A DNA stretch of 64,000 nt. Source: Aquimarina sp. U1-2 (GTDB taxonomy: Bacteria; Bacteroidota; Bacteroidia; Flavobacteriales; Flavobacteriaceae). Shown one piece after another: positions 27,252 to 36,592 of the stretch; within the stretch, counting starts at the first letter, position 1, and every line of letters starts with the position of its first letter. The translations under genes were made by a program, and so were the position numbers. The notes under the pieces are model-generated. The model saw only the letters and a list, made by a program, of their open reading frames with translations, had not been told where the DNA came from and searched no databases. The DNA lies in NCBI RefSeq assembly GCF_017897595.1, contig NZ_JAGKIK010000001.1, positions 496,001 to 560,000 of the forward strand, in the 5' to 3' direction.

Positions 27252-28331
27252 TTAACCGTATTCTTCTCCAAAAGTATCTTTTACCTTTTTGAGCGCTAGC
27301 TTGATGTCTTGCTCTTTGCTTTTGGGATAAATTAAAAGGACATTTTCTTTATCTACGATAATATAATCATCAAGTCCGTCGAGGACTACAATTTTATTAT
27401 TTTCTGTTCTAATCATATTACCAGACGCATTATGCGACAATACTCGGGTATTCACAATGGCGTTGTTTGCTAGGTTTTTATCTAACTTATCATATAACGA
27501 ACCCCAGGTACCCAAATCATTCCAATCGAATGTAGCTGGCAAAACGTATACATTTTCGGCTTTTTCTAAAATGGCATAATCAATAGAAATATTTTCGGCT
27601 TCAGGATAATACTTACTTATAAAATTAGACTCCAACTCGGTATTTAATAGACTCTTACCTTTTTCAAATAAAGCGATCATTTCTTTTTGAAAATTTGAAA
27701 AAGCTTCTATGATACTAGAAACGCTCCAAATGAAAATACCGGCGTTCCACAAATAATTACCTTCATCTATAAACCTTTTGGCAGTAGTATAATCAGGTTT
27801 CTCGGTAAATTGAGCTACTTTTTTAATTGATGTTTCTTCTTGATTAAATTGAACATAACCATAACCTGTGTTAGGGAAGGAAGGTGTAATGCCCAAAGTC
27901 ATTAATATATTTTGAGACTGACATGCATCGAAGCATTTTTTCAAATCTGAAGCAAACGCTTGCTCATCCTCTATCCAGTGATCACTTGGCGCAACGACCA
28001 TAACAGCGTTTGGGTTCTCTTTTTGTATTTTCAACGATGCATATAAAATGCATGGAGCTGTATTACGCATTGCCGGTTCTGTCACTATCTGCCGATGCTC
28101 CAACATGGGTAATTGTTCATAAACCAAATCCTGATATCGCTCATTGGTAAGGATGAAAATATTTTCGGGAGGTATGATTTTAGCTAATCTTGAGAAAGTA
28201 CGCTGTATTAAAGTTTCTCCTGTCCCCAACATATCATGAAACTGTTTTGGGAACGCTGTAGTACTCACTGGCCAAAACCGGGAGCCTACTCCGCCTGCCA
28301 TAAGTATAGCATAATAATCTTTGTTTTTCAT
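27252..28331 (-). CDS. Mannose-1-phosphate guanylyltransferase
   Basis: 359 residues, single-domain GDP-mannose pyrophosphorylase that makes GDP-mannose from mannose 1-phosphate and GTP for glycan synthesis. The nucleotide-binding loop is YAILMAGGVGSRFWPVS at about 7-23, with FPKQF carrying the conserved Lys. Further motifs are PSDHWIED, FTEKPDYTTAKRFI and WNAGIFIWS. It lacks the C-terminal isomerase domain of bifunctional ManC. The start overlaps the SprT-like stop by one base (TAATG). Confidence 0.94.
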   Translation of the reverse strand: MKNKDYYAILMAGGVGSRFWPVSTTAFPKQFHDMLGTGETLIQRTFSRLAKIIPPENIFILTNERYQDLVYEQLPMLEHRQIVTEPAMRNTAPCILYASLKIQKENPNAVMVVAPSDHWIEDEQAFASDLKKCFDACQSQNILMTLGITPSFPNTGYGYVQFNQEETSIKKVAQFTEKPDYTTAKRFIDEGNYLWNAGIFIWSVSSIIEAFSNFQKEMIALFEKGKSLLNTELESNFISKYYPEAENISIDYAILEKAENVYVLPATFDWNDLGTWGSLYDKLDKNLANNAIVNTRVLSHNASGNMIRTENNKIVVLDGLDDYIIVDKENVLLIYPKSKEQDIKLALKKVKDTFGEEYG

Positions 28332-28927
28332 TAGTGTAATAGTTCTACTTCTGCATTAGGATTAAAAAGATATACTCGACCTGTACTTACCTCGACACAT
28401 TCGTACCGCTTCACTTTTTTATGACCTCTTTTAAAAATTTTACCGTTATACAATCTAAATGTGCTACCAAATGGTATTTCAAAGATATAATTTTTATCAT
28501 TTTCAGGATCATATTGTTTTAGCGCAAAAGATAATTTTTCATCAGTGTCACTACTGGCTCTGGGGTTCTTAAAATGGTTGGCAATCACGGGAAGTAATTT
28601 GGAAGGAAAAACTTCGGGACGAATATAAGGCAACATTAATTGTTGAAAAACATGTTTCCACTCTTTTCCATGTGGTTTAATATAGTTTCCAAATTCTTGA
28701 AAAGCTACCAAGTGCGCAACCTCGTGAATTAACGTAATTAGAAATCGATAGCTATTTAAGGAAGCGTTTACAGTAATTTGATGGCTGCCATTGGGCATTT
28801 TTCGATAATCTCCATGTCTGGTAACCCTCTCATTCACTATTTTTAAGTGAACATTGTATTTAACTATCAAGTCAAACACCTTATCTACTGCTCTTTCTGG
28901 AATATATCTGGCAAGTACTTCCTTCAC
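28331..28927 (-). CDS. SprT-like zinc metalloprotease domain protein
   Basis: 198 residues from a GTG at 28927 (MKEVLARYIPERAVDKVF); the open frame reaches a TTG at 28942, but a -7 box (28940-28947) overlaps that codon, so translation from it is unlikely. The zinc site is H68-E69-x2-H72 in LIHEVAHLVAFQEF, with a third His near residue 86 (KPHGKEW). No signal peptide. SprT-like proteases such as SPRTN act on DNA-bound proteins; the bacterial role is not established. Overlaps the guanylyltransferase start, so it heads the operon. Confidence 0.82.
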   Translation of the reverse strand: MKEVLARYIPERAVDKVFDLIVKYNVHLKIVNERVTRHGDYRKMPNGSHQITVNASLNSYRFLITLIHEVAHLVAFQEFGNYIKPHGKEWKHVFQQLMLPYIRPEVFPSKLLPVIANHFKNPRASSDTDEKLSFALKQYDPENDKNYIFEIPFGSTFRLYNGKIFKRGHKKVKRYECVEVSTGRVYLFNPNAEVELLH

Positions 28928-28939
28928 GAATGCAAAATA

Positions 28940-28947
28940 CAAAATTA
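28940..28947 (-). promoter_or_regulatory. -7 promoter box for the SprT-like operon
   Basis: The minus strand reads TAATTTTG, fitting TAnnTTTG. The transcript would start close to the GTG at 28927, with a leader of only a few bases. Confidence 0.4.
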
Positions 28948-29242
28948 CTTTATGAGAATACCATGAAGATTACTATTTAACCTGTTGTGAATTTTACTCA
29001 TGTATTCGCAATGAATCAATTCGAATGTTTCGACTAGAGGAAAATGTGTATTTAGCATAGTGCTTTACAAGAATTTATCTATATCCATTTCGTATCAATC
29101 ACCCATACATTTTCAATTTCCAAAACTTTAGTTAAAAACGTTTTAAGCTAACTTCTTTACCGATTCAACGCAATGACCTAATCACAATTAATTACATTTA
29201 ATCTATTGTTTATCAAATACTAACATTTATATCATTACTACA
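28948..29242. other. Divergent gap, nothing recognised
   Basis: AT-rich sequence between the SprT-like operon and the small exported protein gene. No repeat, hairpin or convincing plus-strand promoter was identified. Confidence 0.4.
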
Positions 29243-29632
29243 ATGTCATATTTAAAAATTAGATCACATAGCATAGAAATACTGGTTTTGCCAATCGTTT
29301 TTTTTGTTTATTCTTTGAGTCTAGCACAAACATCTGCAACGAATCCGCTAAACGATAAGCAAATTCTTAAGCAACTGGCTAGCGAAAAAGCAATAGAACT
29401 TCAAAAGGATCTGAATCTTACTATAGAGGTACGTAAAATTCTTGAAAAAAGCATATTTGAAAATTCAGTAAAGGCTAACAAAATTTTACAATCCAAAATG
29501 TCGGCGAAAGAAAAATCAAAAGGTATAAGTAACTTGGTTTATTTTCAAAATGAAGCGCTTAAAGATATCCTAACTGTAGATCAGTTTTATCAATATTTAA
29601 GTTTGCAAAATACTTATGTAGCAGGATTTTAA
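29243..29632 (+). CDS. Small exported helical protein, unknown
   Basis: 129 residues. A signal peptide covers about 1-29 (LPIVFFVYSLSLAQ, cleavage after LAQ). The mature part is predicted all-helical and rich in Lys and Glu (LNDKQILKQLASEKAIELQKDLNLTIEVRKILEKSI, then KILQSKMSAKEKSKGISNLVYFQNEALKDIL). This resembles small periplasmic helical proteins with a repeated LTxxQ-type hairpin, but the motif is not clear. It converges on the SDR gene with 21 bp between the stops. Confidence 0.65.
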   Translation: MSYLKIRSHSIEILVLPIVFFVYSLSLAQTSATNPLNDKQILKQLASEKAIELQKDLNLTIEVRKILEKSIFENSVKANKILQSKMSAKEKSKGISNLVYFQNEALKDILTVDQFYQYLSLQNTYVAGF

Positions 29633-29653
29633 AAAGCATATTGCATCTTCGAA

Positions 29654-30334
29654 TCACGGCGTGCTGCTTGATACTTGTAATACCTTTCCGTTATAGAATT
29701 TATTTCCGGTTAATGCAAAGTTATGTATGTAAGTAGCCATCTCTAACGCAGACAAGGGTGCTTGATAGCCAGGAAAAGCCTCTTCAAGCATTTCTGTTTG
29801 TACCGCTCCTATTGCAAGTACATTAAACGCAACTCCGCTTTCCTTATATTCTTCGGCTAATAGCTCATTTAAAGTGATTACTGCGCCTTTACTAGAACTA
29901 TATGCCGCTAATCCTGGAAATTTTATACTTCCTTGTATACCTCCCATACTGCTAATGGTAACTATATGACTACCAGCTTTTGTAAAGGGAATCAATACCC
30001 GGGTCATCTCGGCAACTCCAAAGACATTTACTTTGTAGACAGATTCAAAATCTCGAAGATTTGTATCTTCAAAAGGTTTGTTCAATAACGTACCTGCATT
30101 ATGAATCAAGATATCCACACTTCCCCATTTTTCCTCTACATAGTTAACCACTTTATTCATATCATCTAACTCACAAATATCGAAAGGAAAAGTCGCTATA
30201 TTACTATGTTGAAGTTTGGTAATAGGATTTGCATTACGTGAAAGTGCTAATACCCGGTGACCATCATCGGCAAATAGCTTCGCCAATTCAAAACCAATCC
30301 CCCGACTTGCTCCCGTAATGATAATATTCTTCAT
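29654..30334 (-). CDS. Short-chain dehydrogenase/reductase
   Basis: 226 residues, classical SDR. The NAD(P)-binding loop is TGASRGIG at residues 6-13, followed by HNAGTL near 81-86. The catalytic Ser is in TISSMGG, and Tyr and Lys in YSSSKGAV (about 150-154). The C-terminal lid is short. Substrate unknown. It lies 32 bp after the M28 lipoprotein gene on the same strand and is probably co-transcribed with it. Confidence 0.92.
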   Translation of the reverse strand: MKNIIITGASRGIGFELAKLFADDGHRVLALSRNANPITKLQHSNIATFPFDICELDDMNKVVNYVEEKWGSVDILIHNAGTLLNKPFEDTNLRDFESVYKVNVFGVAEMTRVLIPFTKAGSHIVTISSMGGIQGSIKFPGLAAYSSSKGAVITLNELLAEEYKESGVAFNVLAIGAVQTEMLEEAFPGYQAPLSALEMATYIHNFALTGNKFYNGKVLQVSSSTP

Positions 30335-30366
30335 ATGATTCAGTAAAATTTTGTCTTTTTAAAAGC

Positions 30367-31338
30367 CTAGTGTAGTCTCACCTCTCTATTTATTGTATTG
30401 GCCATCGTTGCAATAGCAGAAAAACACTGATTTATTAGACCCGTCATAAATTCAAAATCCATTTCAGAGGCTTCATCATCTACATGATGATAATAGTTAT
30501 AATTTGTAAAATCAAAGGTAGAGATTGTTTGACAGGGAACATTAAACTGTTTGTAAAAGGGATAGTTATCACTTCTTTGAAATAATTGAAATTCTTTGGC
30601 TTTAGGAAGAAAACCAATTAATGTAGCATCTACATATTCGTTAATTTTTGTTGCCATGTTCGACATTTCATAACCTGTAATATATGCCTTATACGGTTTA
30701 TCATTTAATGGAACTCCTATCATTTCAAAATTCACCATTGCATATAAGTTCAGGTTTTTTTCTTTCAATAGCTGCGCCAGATGTTTGGATCCAAGAAGTC
30801 CTTTTTCTTCGGCCCCAAATAATACAAATAGTATGCTTCTCTTATTATTATTGTACTTCGCAAATTGTTTTGCCAAAGAAATTACTGCTGTACTACCCGC
30901 CGCATTATCGTTGGCTCCATTCGCTATCGTATCGCCATCAACGGCTTTTGCTTTACCAATATGATCAAAATGAGCACCTACTATGATAAACTCTTTCGCT
31001 AATGCTTTATCTTTACCTTCTAGATATCCCACAAGATTGTACGTTGGCACTCCCTTTGCATTAAAAGTGTCTCTATAGGTTTCAAAATAAGGTAAAATAT
31101 CGTGTTGCTTAAATTGTTCTTCTATGTATTGTGCAGCCTTTTCTAAACCTTTGCTTCCTGTATCACGCCCTTCTAATTCGTCACTCGCAAGAAACCGCAA
31201 CACGTTGTCTACATACGAAATTTGAACGCGATCTGCAGCTAAAATCTCGCTATTCTCTGATTTTGATTGTGCCCGGGTATGCTGCTTGCAACTTAGGCAA
31301 AATATAAAAATAAATAAAAGGTAAATATATCTATTCAT
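30367..31338 (-). CDS. M28 family peptidase, lipoprotein
   Basis: 323 residues. The N-terminus is a lipoprotein signal with lipobox CLSC (Cys about 17). The M28 zinc site is intact: H and D of VGAHFDHIG, D of ANGANDNAAGS, EE of FGAEEKGLLGS, then NFEMIG, and H near the C-terminus in YYHHVDDEASEMDF. Unlike the M28 protein at 5983 it has no T9SS tail and is a bare catalytic domain tethered to a membrane. It should remove N-terminal residues from periplasmic peptides. Confidence 0.92.
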   Translation of the reverse strand: MNRYIYLLFIFIFCLSCKQHTRAQSKSENSEILAADRVQISYVDNVLRFLASDELEGRDTGSKGLEKAAQYIEEQFKQHDILPYFETYRDTFNAKGVPTYNLVGYLEGKDKALAKEFIIVGAHFDHIGKAKAVDGDTIANGANDNAAGSTAVISLAKQFAKYNNNKRSILFVLFGAEEKGLLGSKHLAQLLKEKNLNLYAMVNFEMIGVPLNDKPYKAYITGYEMSNMATKINEYVDATLIGFLPKAKEFQLFQRSDNYPFYKQFNVPCQTISTFDFTNYNYYHHVDDEASEMDFEFMTGLINQCFSAIATMANTINREVRLH

Positions 31339-31531
31339 AAATGTTTTACATTGTTAAAGACAAGACCTAAATTTACAAAAGGATTATATGTACTGGCTTA
31401 AGCCATAATTGAAAAAACCAAATTTTAAAATAATCTATATCTGCAACTACATTGCAAGTTGTACATCGATGGCACTGTTTATAACATAGTAATCTTGTAA
31501 ATAATACCTGATACTATCTTCAAACTACGTA

Positions 31532-33175
31532 TCAAGCTAACATGGTTACCGGGTTTTCAAGATATTGTTGCAAGGTTTGTAAGAATTGAGCTCCTGTAGC
31601 CCCATCGACGGTTCTATGATCACAAGCTAAGGTAATTTTCATAGTATTGCCTACAACAATTTGACTATCTTTTACGACCGGTTTCTCTACAATAGCACCT
31701 ACTGATAAAATTGCAGAATTAGGCTGATTAATAATGGAAGTAAATTCCTGAATACCAAACATACCCAGGTTAGATACTGTAAATGTACTCCCACTCATTT
31801 CTTGCGGAGTAAGTTTTTTGTTTCGCGCTCTACCGGCTAAATCTTTTACTTTGGCTCCGATTTGAGTAAGTGACATTTGATCTGTAAAAGGGAGTACAGG
31901 AACCACCAAACCATCAGGCACAGCGACAGCAACACCAATACTTATATGCTTTGCGTATTGAGTAGCCTCATCTGTCCATTGGGTGTTTACTTGTGGATGT
32001 TTACAAAGTGCCATCGCGCATGCTTTCACCACCATATCGTTAAAAGAGACTTTGGTATCTGGCAGCTCATTAATATGTCTACGCGACACCATAGCATTTT
32101 GCATATCAACTTCTATAGTGAGGTAATAATGTGGAGCGGTAAATTTGGAAGCTGAAAGACTTTTTGCAATAGCTTTTCGCATCTGCGAATTTTTTACCTC
32201 TTCAAAACTCACTTCTCCTGCAGGTACGAATGCCTGCAAATTGCCGGCAGGAGCCTCATGATTTGCTGGTGATGATGTTTGTGTTTGCTCAGATGAAGTA
32301 CTTGGAGTAAACGATTCGATATCTTTTTTAACGATTCGACCGTTCTCTCCTGATCCTTTAACCTGAGCAAGATCAATCCCTTTGTCGGCCGCAATTTTTT
32401 TGGCTAAAGGTGATGCAAAAATTCTACCTCCTTCAGGAGCTGTGTTCGTCGATGAAGATGAAGATTTTGTATCACTTTTTGTTTCTTTTTCTTTTACGGT
32501 ATCTTCTTCCTTGGCAGATGGAGAAGAAGAAATCGAGCCTTCTTTAATCCCTGAAACATCGGTGCCTTCAGGACCTATAATTGCTAGAAGAGCATCTACC
32601 GGAGCGGTTTTTCCTTCTTCTATCCCTATATGAAGTAGTGTGCCGTTATAAAACGATTCAAACTCCATAGTCGCCTTATCGGTTTCTATTTCGGCCAGAA
32701 TATCACCTTCTTCTACAGTATCACCCACTTTTTTGAGCCAGGTAGCCACGGTACCTTCTTCCATCGTATCGCTAAGGCGAGGCATGGTTATCACCTCAAC
32801 ACCTTCTGGTATTTCTTTACTTTCTGAAGTAGAAGGTTCTTCTTGCGCTTCTGCTTTTTCTCCTTCTTTATCACTTTTTGATGATTCCTTTTCTTCTGTA
32901 GACGCCTTACCATTTACCAAATCAGAAATATCTTCTCCTTCTTCACCAATAATGGCCAACAATTTATCCACAGGTGCAGTTTCTCCTTCTTCAATTCCTA
33001 TATGAAGTAGCGTCCCATCATAAAAAGATTCGAATTCCATCGTAGCTTTATCGGTTTCAATCTCGGCAAGAATATCGCCTTCGCTAATTTTATCTCCTTT
33101 TTTAACAAGCCATTTGGCAACAACACCCTCTTCCATAGTGTCGCTTAATCGTGGCATATTTATAACTGTTGCCAT
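31532..33175 (-). CDS. pdhC: Pyruvate dehydrogenase E2, dihydrolipoamide acetyltransferase
   Basis: 547 residues. Two lipoyl domains lie in tandem (about 1-77 and 128-205); the lipoylated lysines are K43 and about K170, each in EIETDKATMEFESF. Long Ser/Glu-rich linkers separate them from the E1/E3-binding domain (ASPLAKKIAADKGIDLAQVKGSGENGRI) and the catalytic acyltransferase domain, which ends with HRTVDGATGAQFL holding the active His. It transfers acetyl groups to CoA. It follows the E1alpha gene by 6 bp. The E1beta gene is not in the window, as is usual in Flavobacteriaceae. Confidence 0.96.
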   Translation of the reverse strand: MATVINMPRLSDTMEEGVVAKWLVKKGDKISEGDILAEIETDKATMEFESFYDGTLLHIGIEEGETAPVDKLLAIIGEEGEDISDLVNGKASTEEKESSKSDKEGEKAEAQEEPSTSESKEIPEGVEVITMPRLSDTMEEGTVATWLKKVGDTVEEGDILAEIETDKATMEFESFYNGTLLHIGIEEGKTAPVDALLAIIGPEGTDVSGIKEGSISSSPSAKEEDTVKEKETKSDTKSSSSSTNTAPEGGRIFASPLAKKIAADKGIDLAQVKGSGENGRIVKKDIESFTPSTSSEQTQTSSPANHEAPAGNLQAFVPAGEVSFEEVKNSQMRKAIAKSLSASKFTAPHYYLTIEVDMQNAMVSRRHINELPDTKVSFNDMVVKACAMALCKHPQVNTQWTDEATQYAKHISIGVAVAVPDGLVVPVLPFTDQMSLTQIGAKVKDLAGRARNKKLTPQEMSGSTFTVSNLGMFGIQEFTSIINQPNSAILSVGAIVEKPVVKDSQIVVGNTMKITLACDHRTVDGATGAQFLQTLQQYLENPVTMLA

Positions 33176-33181
33176 ATTCTA

Positions 33182-34180
33182 TTATAATTTATGTGGTAAA
33201 AACGGATAATCCTCTTGTTCGTATACGACGTCGTACATTACATTTTTCTCGGGGAAAGAAGATTCTTCGGCAAACTTTTGGCATGCTGCAACTCTTTCTT
33301 TCACTCTCTTATCAATTGCAGCTACCTCATCATCTGTCGCATAGTTTTTTTCTTTAATGATATCCAAAACCTGAGTTATAGGATCTATCTTTTGGTACTC
33401 TGCGACTTCTTCTTTTGTTCTATAATCTTGGGCATCACTCATTGAGTGTCCTCTATAACGATACGTCTTAAGTTCTAAAAATGTTGGACCTCCTCCTTTT
33501 CTGGCCCGTGTAATGGCCTCATCTAAGGCCTCAGCCACTTTTACAGGATTCATGGCATCTACGGGACCACAAGGCATTTCATAACCGAGACCTAGTTTCC
33601 AAATATCGGTATGATTAGCAGTTCGTTCTACTGAAGTCCCCATAGCATACCCATTATTCTCTACACAAAATACTACGGGCAAATTCCAGAGCATTGCCAA
33701 ATTAAATGTTTCATGTAATGATCCTTGTCGTGCTGCTCCATCACCCATAAAAGTAAGCGTTACAGCATCTCTCTTATGGTATTTATCTGCAAAAGCCAGA
33801 CCTGCACCTAGTGGAATCTGTCCCCCCACAATACCATGGCCTCCATAAAACCGATGCTCTTTTGAAAAGATATGCATCGATCCCCCCAAGCCTTGAGATG
33901 TACCAGTGCCTTTACCATAAAGCTCGGCCATCACACGTTTGGGATCAACACCCATACCAATAGGTTGTACATGGTTACGATATGCAGTAATCATTCGGTC
34001 TTTTGTAAGATCCATTGCATGTAACGAACCTGCCAAAACAGCTTCCTGACCATTGTACAAGTGCAAAAATCCTCTTACTTTTTGCTGAATATACACTTGA
34101 GCAAGTTTGTCTTCAAACTTTCTCCAGAAGAGCATTTCTTCATACCAATTAAGGTACACTTCTTTGGTAACTTTTTTCAT
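33182..34180 (-). CDS. pdhA: Pyruvate dehydrogenase E1 component, alpha subunit
   Basis: 332 residues. The thiamine diphosphate motif begins GDGAARQGSLHETFNLAMLWNLPVVFCVENNGYAMGT (GDG...NN). The phosphorylation-loop-like YRYRGHSMSDAQDYRT is typical of the alpha subunit. It decarboxylates pyruvate with the beta subunit and loads E2. It heads the pdhA-pdhC operon. Confidence 0.96.
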   Translation of the reverse strand: MKKVTKEVYLNWYEEMLFWRKFEDKLAQVYIQQKVRGFLHLYNGQEAVLAGSLHAMDLTKDRMITAYRNHVQPIGMGVDPKRVMAELYGKGTGTSQGLGGSMHIFSKEHRFYGGHGIVGGQIPLGAGLAFADKYHKRDAVTLTFMGDGAARQGSLHETFNLAMLWNLPVVFCVENNGYAMGTSVERTANHTDIWKLGLGYEMPCGPVDAMNPVKVAEALDEAITRARKGGGPTFLELKTYRYRGHSMSDAQDYRTKEEVAEYQKIDPITQVLDIIKEKNYATDDEVAAIDKRVKERVAACQKFAEESSFPEKNVMYDVVYEQEDYPFLPHKL

Positions 34181-34269
34181 CTAAAATTATACTGATATAT
34201 GAATAACATCCTGATTAAAAAACCAGTACTTATTAAATTTCTTCCCTTGTTTATTAAAAGAACTAAAAA

Positions 34270-34277
34270 CAAAAATA
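34270..34277 (-). promoter_or_regulatory. -7 promoter box for pdhA-pdhC
   Basis: The minus strand reads TATTTTTG, fitting TAnnTTTG, about 90 bases before the pdhA ATG. The surrounding A-richness weakens it. Confidence 0.4.
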
Positions 34278-34329
34278 ACATATTCGAAATTAAGGAGAAA
34301 GGAGTTTGATAATTAAATCCACGAAAACG

Positions 34330-34812
34330 TTATAAATAAGAACTATCAAAAGTAAGCGGCAGTAAATTTACTAGCGATTCAGATTTCACAACTTTACCGG
34401 TTTCCCCCATAAAATAGATCTGTATTGGTGTCTTTTGCTTAAGTTCGTATTCTGCTATGGCTTGCCTGCAAGCCCCGCATGGCGGTGTTGGGGTTAGCAA
34501 TTGATATTTCAAAGATTTAGCACTAAGCGCCATTTTTAATATAGGAACTTCAGGAAAACTAGCTCCCGCATAATATATCGCCGTTCGTTCTGCACATAAC
34601 CCTGAAGGATAACAAGCATTTTCTTGATTATTACCTAAAACAACCTTTCCGTTTTCGAGTAAAAGCGCAGCACCCACCATAAACTCTGAATAAGGAGCAT
34701 AGGCTTTATCCCGTGCATCCATAGACTGGCGCATCAACTCTTGTATATCATCAGGTAATTCTTCAAATGAATCAAAAACCTCTAAAGTTGTTTTTATTTC
34801 GATTTCCTTCAC
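34330..34812 (-). CDS. cdd: Cytidine deaminase
   Basis: 160 residues. The zinc site is C73-A-E75 (GLCAERTAIYYAG) with PCGAC supplying C112 and C115, the tetrameric three-cysteine type. It deaminates cytidine and deoxycytidine in pyrimidine salvage. It lies between porV and pdhA, an order I know from other Flavobacteriaceae. Confidence 0.95.
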   Translation of the reverse strand: MKEIEIKTTLEVFDSFEELPDDIQELMRQSMDARDKAYAPYSEFMVGAALLLENGKVVLGNNQENACYPSGLCAERTAIYYAGASFPEVPILKMALSAKSLKYQLLTPTPPCGACRQAIAEYELKQKTPIQIYFMGETGKVVKSESLVNLLPLTFDSSYL

Positions 34813-34936
34813 ACGCTTAAATTTTAGTAATTACCTGAAAATACATTAATTATAGAATTGTTGATATTTGTTATATGTTTTGATCTTATCTTATTTTTTA
34901 ATGTAGAATACCTGTAAACAAAATACTATAATCAAA

Positions 34937-34968
34937 AAAAGTATCAAACTTTATGATTTGATACTTTT
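34937..34968 (-). terminator. Terminator after porV
   Basis: AAAAGTATCAAA at 34937-34948 pairs perfectly with TTTGATACTTTT at 34957-34968 around an 8-base loop. In the minus direction it is followed by a run of T, and it lies 25 bases after the porV stop. Confidence 0.8.
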
Positions 34969-34992
34969 CATGTTTCTTGATCATCAATACAT

Positions 34993-36156
34993 TTAATCGA
35001 TATATTCGTCACCAAAGTTAAACGTTAAACCAAAACGCAATGTCCCTTCAAGCGGACTTCTAACTGAGGATGTTGAAAATAAATACGATACATCCAAATT
35101 AATAATATTATATCTAAAGCCTGTTCCTAAGGATAAAAACTGACGTGCACCTTTTTCATTGCTTTCGTGAAAAAATCCAGTTCTAAATGCAAATACGTCG
35201 CGATACATATATTCTGCACCTAGCGACCATGTAATTTCTTTTAATTCTTCACTAAACCCTCCATCTGCATCTCCCCATGAAGAAAAGATAGCACTAAACT
35301 CACTAATATTTTGATATTCTCGAGTATCTTCTTCACTGTTATTTGGTATACCATCACCATCAAAATCCTGAGGGCTAGGTACAAGTAATTTACTAAACTC
35401 TAAAGAAGGAGAAATCCTATTATCTTCATTTAATATAAAATCGAAAGCTCCCCCTATTCTAAAATTTGTCGGGATAAAATTTTCTTGCCCTGCATCGTCA
35501 TAGCTAATTTTTGGACCAAGATTTGATATCGCTGCACCAGCTCTCCATCTTCCGTTAAATGAATTAAAAGCGATTTCTTCACTTCTAAAAAAACCTGCAA
35601 TATCAACTCCAAAACTTCCCGCAGCGGTAGCATCATCAGCATTTTCTGTTTGTAATCGTAAATCAGACCTCAAGTATCGTCCCGCAACAGCCATAGAAAA
35701 ATGATCACTTAGCCTTAACGCATAAGACACATCTAAGGTAAGTTCATTCGGTCTTTGTGTATTTGGTATTTCATTGGGATCACCTGATTGTAAAAACTCA
35801 ATATCACCTAAACTAAAATATCTAAAACTTGCTGCAACAGCACTTCTTTCATTAATTCTATTGTGATAATTAACACTACCTAGAAATATATCGTTAACTA
35901 AATTACTGAGATATGGAGTATAATTAATACCCACGCCTTGTTTACTTTTAATAAATGCGTATTTAGCTGGATTCCATTGCTGCGAAAACGCATCTGGAGA
36001 GGTAGCAACTCCCTGATCCCCCAAACCCGCAGCTCTAGCATCTGCTGCAATTAATAAAAAAGGTGTGGCTGTAGTGATCGCCCTGTCATCTTGCGCTTTT
36101 ACATTATACTTAAATAGAATAAGGAATAATAAGCCAAGGATTTGTGTTTTTTTCAT
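34993..36156 (-). CDS. porV: Type IX secretion outer-membrane protein PorV
   Basis: 387 residues from the Met at 36156, giving a clean signal peptide MKKTQILGLLFLILFKYNVKAQ; the open frame goes to 36180, but a -7 box at 36178-36185 overlaps that start. The mature protein is a FadL-like barrel of the PorV/LptO family, with PFLLIAADARAAGLGDQGVATSPDAFSQQWNPAKYAF and the calcium-loop-like DFDGDGIPNN. PorV binds the sorting domain of cargo and hands it to the PorU sortase. The gene normally found next to it, porU, is not here. Confidence 0.93.
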   Translation of the reverse strand: MKKTQILGLLFLILFKYNVKAQDDRAITTATPFLLIAADARAAGLGDQGVATSPDAFSQQWNPAKYAFIKSKQGVGINYTPYLSNLVNDIFLGSVNYHNRINERSAVAASFRYFSLGDIEFLQSGDPNEIPNTQRPNELTLDVSYALRLSDHFSMAVAGRYLRSDLRLQTENADDATAAGSFGVDIAGFFRSEEIAFNSFNGRWRAGAAISNLGPKISYDDAGQENFIPTNFRIGGAFDFILNEDNRISPSLEFSKLLVPSPQDFDGDGIPNNSEEDTREYQNISEFSAIFSSWGDADGGFSEELKEITWSLGAEYMYRDVFAFRTGFFHESNEKGARQFLSLGTGFRYNIINLDVSYLFSTSSVRSPLEGTLRFGLTFNFGDEYID

Positions 36157-36177
36157 ACCTGCAAAAATTGAGTTTGA

Positions 36178-36185
36178 CAAATATA
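36178..36185 (-). promoter_or_regulatory. -7 promoter box for porV
   Basis: The minus strand reads TATATTTG, an exact TAnnTTTG match about 22 bases before the chosen ATG. In the usual arrangement porV would lie behind porU; here it appears to have its own promoter. Confidence 0.5.
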
Positions 36186-36592
36186 TAGTTATTTAGTGAT
36201 TAAAAAATAATGAGCTGTTTAAATTTTAGCGCATGTTGTTGTAAACGCACAATTTACAAATATCTTGTGCAATCCTGGCTTTTTATGTATGTAACATGAT
36301 AAAAACAATATTTCATTCATACAATTTAGAATTTCATACCTATTTCATTCGAGTGCATTGATCACTAATCAAAAAGACGCATTAGAGTAGCAAAAATGTT
36401 ATGTAATAAACCTCTTAATTTTTGCAGTTTTTATTTGGTGATCAATAATATTTTTCGAAATATTGCGTTAAACCAAAGTCGTTGGGAATTCATAAATAAA
36501 TATGAATCGATAATATTTTAAAAAATTTGGGGTAAATTTAACGTTTATTATTATATTGCAAGCCCTAATTCTACTTTAACGAACTTAAGATT
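36186..36592. other. porV-gldJ divergent gap lacking porU
   Basis: About 400 bp of AT-rich sequence with no open frame that resembles a C25-type sortase. No repeat or insertion sequence end was recognised. gldJ starts at its right edge. Confidence 0.5.

Noticed and set aside
33182-34180. The ORFs on the opposite strand of pdhA and pdhC (plus strand, 60-90 codons)
   Set aside because: They are shadows of lipoyl and E1 coding sequence with no motif of their own.
36157-36180. Eight extra codons at the start of porV
   Set aside because: The next Met gives a proper signal peptide, and a -7 box overlaps the upstream start.
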